Shown: positions 7,609 to 11,029 of the stretch, piece after piece
Layout: each line of letters begins with the position of its first letter
Position numbering within the stretch: the stretch's first letter is position 1
Assembly (NCBI GenBank): GCA_016926495.1
Contig: JAFGOL010000055.1
Span: forward strand, 1 to 11,029
Length of the DNA stretch: 11,029 nt
Direction of reading: 5' to 3'
Source of the DNA: Oligoflexia bacterium
GTDB lineage: Bacteria > Bdellovibrionota > JAFGOL01
The notes under the pieces: model-generated
What the model was told of the DNA's origin: nothing
Seen by the model: the letters and a program-made list of their open reading frames with translations, nothing else
Databases searched by the model: none
Translations under genes and position numbers: made by a program

Positions 7609-8400
7609 ATGGCACCTTATTTTTATTTTTTTTATTTCAGGTTTTCCAATTTCAAACTGCTCATCGCTTTTGCATTTATTTTGGCACTTGTCATGCTTAT
7701 AAGGCTGAATAAAAAAAGGAAAGTCTACCAGGTCGCGAATCTGGCTGATATGGTCATACTGTTTATATTATCGTCGATAATCGGGGGTAAGCTGTTCTAC
7801 CTGGTTTTTGTATACCCGGGCTCGGTCATGCATGGACTGAAGAGTCTTGAATCGGGATATGTTTTTTACGGAGGCCTTATACTTTTTTTCGCGGCGCTCT
7901 ATTACTACGCCAGGATAAAGAAGATTAATTATTCCAGCCTTCTTGATTTTATTTGTCCCGTGCTCGGAATAGGCATAGCGATAGGGGCCCTGGCCTGCCT
8001 TATGCAGGGAAGCTGTTACGGTATCAGGTACAGCGGCATATTTTCAACCGTATTCCCGTATGTCCCGGGCCATGCCTCGGATACGCCCAAGGGTGTAAGG
8101 CTTGCGCCGACCCAGGTGCTGATGGTCCTTAACGGCCTTATTGTTTTTGCCGGGTATCACGGCAGGAATTATTTTAAAAATCGCAGTGAAAAGCTGAGGC
8201 ATCTTTGCAGGCCGGGCGCTAATTTTTTAGCGGCAACCTTGATCTATACCTTTTTTACGTTCCTGATTGATTTTTTAAGGGATGACTACAGGGGAATAAA
8301 AATCCTTTCGCTTTCCGTTATACAGTGGCTTAGTATCTTAATTTTCTTTTTTGCCGCCTACAAAATGTATAAAATATATATCGGCACCAGAGAGGCATAA
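7609..8400 (+). CDS. Lgt-family polytopic membrane protein (diacylglyceryl transferase homologue)
   Basis: 263 residues, about six or seven membrane segments. Lgt transfers diacylglycerol from phosphatidylglycerol to the lipobox Cys of prolipoproteins in the inner membrane. Family marks are GYVFYGGLILF (83-92), an IGIAIGALACLMQGSCYG stretch (121-138), PTQVLMVLNGL (167-177) and FLRDD (222-226, Arg224 at the place of E. coli Arg239). Two residues reported as important in E. coli Lgt are replaced: His103 of the HGGL motif is Tyr87, and Arg143 of the GRLGNF motif is Ala127. Function as a true Lgt is therefore doubtful, and a diverged paralogue with another acyl or lipid role is possible. A ribosome binding site (GGGAGAGA, 7593-7600) precedes the ATG. 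It ends 4 nt before cysS. Confidence 0.72.
   Translation: MAPYFYFFYFRFSNFKLLIAFAFILALVMLIRLNKKRKVYQVANLADMVILFILSSIIGGKLFYLVFVYPGSVMHGLKSLESGYVFYGGLILFFAALYYYARIKKINYSSLLDFICPVLGIGIAIGALACLMQGSCYGIRYSGIFSTVFPYVPGHASDTPKGVRLAPTQVLMVLNGLIVFAGYHGRNYFKNRSEKLRHLCRPGANFLAATLIYTFFTFLIDFLRDDYRGIKILSLSVIQWLSILIFFFAAYKMYKIYIGTREA
8391..8395 (+). promoter_or_regulatory. Ribosome binding site that decides the cysS start
   Basis: AGAGG lies 9 nt before TTG at 8405, inside the last codons of the lgt-like gene. The in-frame ATG at 8351 would add 18 residues not seen in the family and overlap the upstream gene by 50 nt, so TTG 8405 is preferred. Confidence 0.55.
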
Positions 8401-8404
8401 CGTC

Positions 8405-9853
8405 TTGATAAAAATATATAATTCGCTCAGCAGGAAAAAAGAGGATTTTGTACCTTATGATCCCGGTGACGTAAAAATGTACGCGTGCGGAATAACGCCT
8501 TACGACGAAGCCCATGTGGGGCACGCCATGCAGGCCATAGTCTTCGATACGATCAGGAGGTACCTGGAGTTCAGCGGCTACAAGGTGACATACGTCAGGA
8601 ATTTTACCGATGTTGACGATAAAATAATAGAAAAGGCAAGAAGGGAAGGCGTGGACCCTCTTGAACTTTCCTCAAGGTACGTGGAATCATCCAAACGGGA
8701 TTTGGCGGCTATAAGGGTCAGGCCCGGCGATCACGAACCCCTCGTCAGCGGGCACATAAATGATATTATAAATTTTATTTCGGTTATTCTTGAAAAGGGA
8801 CATGCTTATCCCGTCAACGGCAGTGTCTATTTTGATGTCGCTTCTTTCAGGAATTACGGCAGGCTCAGCGGCAGGAATACTGAAGAACTTGAATGTGAGG
8901 AAGGAGACGGCAGCGAAAAAAAATCGCCGCATGATTTTGCCCTCTGGAAAGCCGCGAAACCGGATGAGATATCCTGGGAGTCCCCGTGGGGAAGGGGAAG
9001 GCCGGGCTGGCACATAGAATGCTCGGTGATGGCTACCGTGTTTCTGGGTGACAGTATTGACATACACGGCGGCGGGATGGACATTATTTTTCCCCATCAT
9101 GAAAATGAGATCGCGCAAAGCGAGGCGTACTCGGGCAAACAGTTCGCGAAATACTGGATGCATAACGGGCTTTTGATGGTGGGAAAACAAAAGATGAGCA
9201 AGAGCCTGGGCAATTTCTATACAATTGCCGAAGCTCTGGAAAAATTCGGCCCCGACGTTATCAGGTACATGATTCTGAGTTTTGCGTACAGTTCAAACGT
9301 GAATTTTCAGGAAAGCAACCTTTTGACTGCTGAAAAAAGGGTTCATTATTATTACACATCGTTAAAAAAGCTTAACATGTTGCTGAATGATCATTCTGTG
9401 AATGAAACCCTTCCCAATGATCAGATGGCCGAAAAAGCAGCCTCGTACGTACAAAAACTGAGGGACGCAATGGATGATAATTTCAATACGGCGCAGGCCC
9501 TTGCGGTAATGAACGAACTATTTACCGATATTAATACATATACGGTGAGGAAAAAGCAGGTAAGCAAAAAAGGACTCAAAAGCATACTGGAAAGCATAGG
9601 GGTTTTTTCCGGACTTTTCAGCCTCTTTACCGACGATCCAGGCAGGTTTATTGAGGAATACAGGGCAAGGGTGCTGAAAAGGCTGAACATGAATGCGGTG
9701 GATATTGATAATGCGATACAGGCAAGAAACGCGGCCCGAAAGGATAAGGAATACCGGAAAGCCGATGATATAAGGGCGGAACTTTTACAAAAAGGCATAG
9801 CCATCATGGACAACCCTGACGGTTCTACCGACTGGAGCTATGACCCGGTTTAA
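8405..9853 (+). CDS. cysS: Cysteinyl-tRNA synthetase
   Basis: Class I aminoacyl-tRNA synthetase that charges tRNA-Cys, in the cytoplasm. The start is taken as TTG 8405 because the protein then begins MIKIYNSLSRKK, as in the family (482 residues, normal length). The Rossmann fold carries the HIGH-type motif as HVGH (37-40) and the KMSKS loop (263-267). The four zinc ligands match E. coli: Cys28, Cys206 (HIECS), His231 and Glu235 (FPHHENE). The C-terminal helical anticodon-binding region ends in ARKDKEYRKADDIR and a GSTDWSYDPV-like tail. The first motif reads CGITPYDEAHVGHA, where E. coli has CGITVYD. TPYD is also seen in the related mycothiol ligase MshC, but the length and the C-terminal domain favour CysRS. 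It is 4 nt after the lgt-like gene, so cotranscribed; there is no room for a T-box leader. Confidence 0.95.
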   Translation: MIKIYNSLSRKKEDFVPYDPGDVKMYACGITPYDEAHVGHAMQAIVFDTIRRYLEFSGYKVTYVRNFTDVDDKIIEKARREGVDPLELSSRYVESSKRDLAAIRVRPGDHEPLVSGHINDIINFISVILEKGHAYPVNGSVYFDVASFRNYGRLSGRNTEELECEEGDGSEKKSPHDFALWKAAKPDEISWESPWGRGRPGWHIECSVMATVFLGDSIDIHGGGMDIIFPHHENEIAQSEAYSGKQFAKYWMHNGLLMVGKQKMSKSLGNFYTIAEALEKFGPDVIRYMILSFAYSSNVNFQESNLLTAEKRVHYYYTSLKKLNMLLNDHSVNETLPNDQMAEKAASYVQKLRDAMDDNFNTAQALAVMNELFTDINTYTVRKKQVSKKGLKSILESIGVFSGLFSLFTDDPGRFIEEYRARVLKRLNMNAVDIDNAIQARNAARKDKEYRKADDIRAELLQKGIAIMDNPDGSTDWSYDPV

Positions 9854-9921
9854 ATATTTTTATAATCGACGGTTTCATCGTCGTCTGAATAATCAAACGT
9901 GTCGCCTCTTTTTCTCCTCAT
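9850..9921 (-). other. Possible small protein or gene remnant, convergent with cysS
   Basis: On the minus strand an ATG-started 23-codon frame reads MRRKRGDTFDYSDDDETVDY plus KNI. It is basic at the start and strongly acidic afterwards, and its stop overlaps the cysS stop. It has no Shine-Dalgarno before the ATG (an AGGAG lies just after it) and resembles no family I recognise. It is listed because the 9854-9953 gap holds nothing else but the brnT promoter. Confidence 0.15.
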
Positions 9922-9934
9922 TGTTGTTAAAGTA

Positions 9935-9962
9935 TTGACAAAATTATTTTAATATGTACAAT
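9935..9962 (+). promoter_or_regulatory. Promoter of the brnT-brnA toxin-antitoxin operon
   Basis: A perfect -35 TTGACA (9935-9940) and a TACAAT -10 box (9957-9962, one mismatch) are 16 bp apart. Transcription would begin at about 9969, exactly where the preferred ATG lies, so the message may be leaderless. Between the boxes AAAATTATTTT (9940-9950) is a perfect palindrome around its centre base and is a candidate operator for the ribbon-helix-helix antitoxin. Confidence 0.7.
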
Positions 9963-9968
9963 GTAAAT

Positions 9969-10253
9969 ATGGAATTAAAATTTGTATGGGATCGGAAAAA
10001 GAATAAATTGAATCAGGATAAGCACGGTGTGAGTTTTGAGGAGGCCAAAACTGTTTTTTTAAATTTCCCGCTGGAAATTTTTTTTGATCCGGACCATTCG
10101 GGGAGTGAAGACAGGTATATTGCGTTTGGGTACAGCAATAAGGACCGGGTATTGCTTGTTGTACATATCGAAAACATAAGGGGAACGGAAATCAGGATAA
10201 TATCCGCGAGGAAGGCAACAAGGCAGGAAATCCGGCAGGTATTCGGAGGTTAA
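9969..10253 (+). CDS. brnT: BrnT-family (DUF497) toxin
   Basis: 94-residue protein of the BrnT family, type II toxins of the ribonuclease kind that are neutralised by BrnA. Family marks are the start MELKFVWDRKKNKLNQDKHG followed by VSFEEA, then DRYIAFGYSNKDRVLLVVH and, at the end, IRIISARKATRQEIRQ. An in-frame ATG at 9954 would add five residues, but it lies upstream of the predicted transcription start and is replaced here by ATG 9969, which matches the family N-terminus. Toxin-before-antitoxin order is usual for brnTA. The stop TAA shares an A with the first possible ATG of brnA. The pair opens a region that looks accessory. The RNase role is known for the Brucella founder and inferred here. 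Confidence 0.88.
   Translation: MELKFVWDRKKNKLNQDKHGVSFEEAKTVFLNFPLEIFFDPDHSGSEDRYIAFGYSNKDRVLLVVHIENIRGTEIRIISARKATRQEIRQVFGG
10245..10249 (+). promoter_or_regulatory. Ribosome binding site that decides the brnA start
   Basis: GGAGG inside the last brnT codons lies 3 nt before ATG 10253 but 9 nt before ATG 10259. The second spacing is optimal, so brnA probably starts at 10259. The site gives the antitoxin strong initiation of its own, useful if the toxin is translated from a leaderless message. Confidence 0.65.
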
Positions 10254-10258
10254 TGAAT

Positions 10259-10498
10259 ATGAAAAAACAGTATGATATTTCCAAACTGAAAAAGGCAGAG
10301 CCAAGATATCTAAAGTATTTAAAAACTTCCGTAACGATCAGGCTTAATCCTCATGTTATAGAATATTTCAAAAAACTTTCAGCTAGTACGGGAATTCCTT
10401 ACCAGTCTTTAATTAATTATGTTTTAAAAGATTACGCGACAAAGGGACTTGAACCGTCCAGTAATTGTGAAAATTTAAATAAAAAAAAGGCTGCCTGA
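10259..10498 (+). CDS. brnA: BrnA/CopG-type ribbon-helix-helix antitoxin
   Basis: 79-residue antitoxin partner of the toxin just upstream. Such antitoxins bind and mask the toxin and repress their own operon through a ribbon-helix-helix DNA-binding domain. The N-terminal part (1-22) is rich in Lys and Tyr. The ribbon-helix-helix follows as strand TSVTIRL (23-29), helix A from NPHVIEYFKKL (30-43) and helix B PYQSLINYVLKDYA (47-60). The tail (61-79) is polar and ends in a Lys-rich KKKAA. In many BrnA proteins the order of toxin-binding and DNA-binding parts is similar. ATG 10253 is an alternative start. After the TGA stop the same frame continues with coding-like sequence. Confidence 0.82.
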   Translation: MKKQYDISKLKKAEPRYLKYLKTSVTIRLNPHVIEYFKKLSASTGIPYQSLINYVLKDYATKGLEPSSNCENLNKKKAA

Positions 10499-10505
10499 AT
10501 CAGCC
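10481..10505 (-). terminator. Intrinsic terminator reading on the minus strand at the brnA end
   Basis: On the minus strand GGCTG (10505-10501) pairs with CAGCC (10493-10489) around a 7-nt loop and is followed directly by eight T (10488-10481). On the + strand the same hairpin lacks an adjacent T run (the nearest is 10514-10518), so it would act weakly there. It could shield brnA from antisense transcription, though no convincing minus-strand gene lies to the right. Confidence 0.4.
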
Positions 10506-10573
10506 GGACGGAGTTTTTACAAAAAAAAGTACTGGATGAATTAAAGGAGCTTGTTTATAAAAAAGCCGCCTGA
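10484..10573 (+). repeat. Imperfect 15-nt direct repeat 75 nt apart
   Basis: AAAAAGGCTGCCTGA (10484-10498) and AAAAAAGCCGCCTGA (10559-10573) match at 13 of 15 bases. Both encode KKAA-stop in the same frame, exactly 25 codons apart. This suggests a tandem or insertion event at the end of brnA, though the A-rich part makes chance similarity easier. Confidence 0.35.
10499..10573 (+). pseudogene. Coding-like remnant in frame after the brnA stop
   Basis: Directly after the brnA TGA the same frame runs for 24 codons, ISRTEFLQKKVLDELKELVY then KKAA, to a second TGA. The peptide is amphipathic and resembles the second helix of a ribbon-helix-helix protein (SRTEFL...). It has no start codon of its own, so it is most easily seen as the lost tail of a longer antitoxin or the end of a second antitoxin gene. 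Confidence 0.3.
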
Positions 10574-10588
10574 AATTCGGTATACAGC

Positions 10589-10617
10589 TTGATCGTTCTG
10601 GTAAAATGGAATAATAT
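10589..10617 (+). promoter_or_regulatory. Possible promoter of the SLT-like gene
   Basis: TTGATC (10589-10594) and TAATAT (10612-10617) are 17 bp apart, ending 16 nt before the ATG at 10634. The -10 match is partial. AGGGGG (10623-10628) follows as a ribosome binding site 5 nt before that ATG. Confidence 0.3.
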
Positions 10618-10633
10618 TTAATAGGGGGACGTG

Positions 10634-10975
10634 ATGTCAAAAAAAGAGTCGAATGTCGATAAATGGTTAAGGAAAGAAACTCCTCATAAACAGAAAGCTC
10701 TTGAGAATGCATCTCGACATTTTGATAAAAATGATTCTCTTACAGTAAATCATCTTGAAGCAATTTATGGACAGGAAAGTAGTTTTGGAGTTCAACGTAG
10801 AAAACGTGGAATAACCGGAGCCGCTGGTGATTTTCAATTAGAAAAAGAAACAGCTAAAAGACTGGGGCTTACTGTAACTAAAGAAAACGATCAACGGTTT
10901 GATGTTGATGATGCTTCTGCCGCAGCCGCTAAGTATTTAAAAATTTTGCTATGTAAGCAATATCGTCGAAGTTGA
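10634..10975 (+). CDS. Truncated SLT (lytic transglycosylase-like) domain protein
   Basis: 113-residue reading frame with the front half of an SLT/goose-lysozyme-like fold: the ES motif with the catalytic Glu48 (IYGQESSFG) and the GAAGDFQL motif (62-69, normally GxxGxxQ), followed by ETAKRLGL. Full members go on to an AYNAG-type motif, absent here: after AAAAKYLKI the frame ends in LLCKQYRRS. No signal peptide is visible, so export would need a dedicated secretion system or phage lysis. Codon use (CGT, AGA, GCT, CTT, TCT) is more AT-rich than that of the core genes, which prefer AGG, suggesting horizontal transfer. The preferred start is ATG 10634, 5 nt after AGGGGG; GTG 10631 is less well spaced. 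It may be a gene fragment or a genuinely short protein. Confidence 0.55.
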   Translation: MSKKESNVDKWLRKETPHKQKALENASRHFDKNDSLTVNHLEAIYGQESSFGVQRRKRGITGAAGDFQLEKETAKRLGLTVTKENDQRFDVDDASAAAAKYLKILLCKQYRRS

Positions 10976-11029
10976 TAAACCAATCCGTTAGGGCTGTAAG
11001 CCCCTTGTTTAAAAGATAGTGTTATGTGA

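Noticed and set aside
8401..8404. T-box or riboswitch upstream of cysS
   Set aside because: Only 4 nt separate cysS from the lgt-like gene, leaving no room for a leader.
9867..9883. CGACG/CGTCG hairpin after cysS as a terminator
   Set aside because: Five pairs only, with no T run on either strand next to it.
10496..10573. TGA of brnA recoded as selenocysteine
   Set aside because: No SECIS-like hairpin is apparent and no Sec-type protein family fits; a plain stop followed by a remnant is simpler.
10500..10712. Minus-strand 70-codon frame
   Set aside because: Its sequence has no recognisable features, it overlaps the SLT-like gene start on the other strand, and it lacks a plausible ribosome binding site.
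10980..11029. Integron attC-like site (GTTAGGG and GTTATG motifs, GGGCT/AGCCC hairpin)
   Set aside because: No matching RYYYAAC box lies at a proper distance and the core triplets deviate from the consensus; the hairpin has only five pairs.
1..11029. CRISPR array or large repeat family
   Set aside because: No regularly spaced repeats were seen; nearly all the sequence is packed coding DNA.

Overview
The window looks like a chromosomal segment of a Gram-negative bacterium of moderate GC content that uses AGG heavily for arginine. A CpoB/YbgF-type lipoprotein, an AmiC-type amidase homologue, a LysM protein, an Lgt-family membrane protein and a GlnD with paired ACT domains all point to a diderm. 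The gene set recalls Desulfobacterota (former deltaproteobacteria) or an allied uncultured lineage, but this is only an impression. All genes except one doubtful small reading frame lie on the + strand, and TAA, TAG and TGA all serve as stops.

Left block (1-6281): a terminator of an upstream gene, then xerD (chromosome dimer resolution), a cpoB-like TPR lipoprotein, a LysM cell-wall-binding protein, an AmiC-like amidase homologue and glnD (nitrogen-status sensor). From the lipoprotein onward the genes are 2-4 nt apart or overlap by 8 nt, so they almost certainly form one operon devoted mainly to the envelope and cell division, with glnD at its end.

Middle block (6282-9853): a tRNA-Leu(UAA) with its own promoter, a histidine-kinase-like/receiver hybrid protein, an Lgt-family membrane protein and cysS (cysteinyl-tRNA synthetase, TTG start). 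The last three are close-set and probably cotranscribed.

Right block (9854-11029): accessory DNA. It holds a BrnT/BrnA-type toxin-antitoxin pair with a strong promoter lying almost on the start codon, a coding-like remnant directly after the brnA stop, and a truncated SLT-type (lytic transglycosylase-like) reading frame. The last one has AT-rich, CGT/AGA-type codon use unlike the rest.

The most interesting signal is a set of proteins with recognisable folds but missing catalytic residues: the amidase homologue (catalytic Glu replaced by Phe), the kinase-like module (phospho-His and N-box Asn both replaced) and the Lgt-family protein (equivalents of E. coli Lgt His103 and Arg143 replaced). 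They may be pseudoenzymes with regulatory or scaffolding roles. No clearly new defence or mobile system could be established from the sequence alone.
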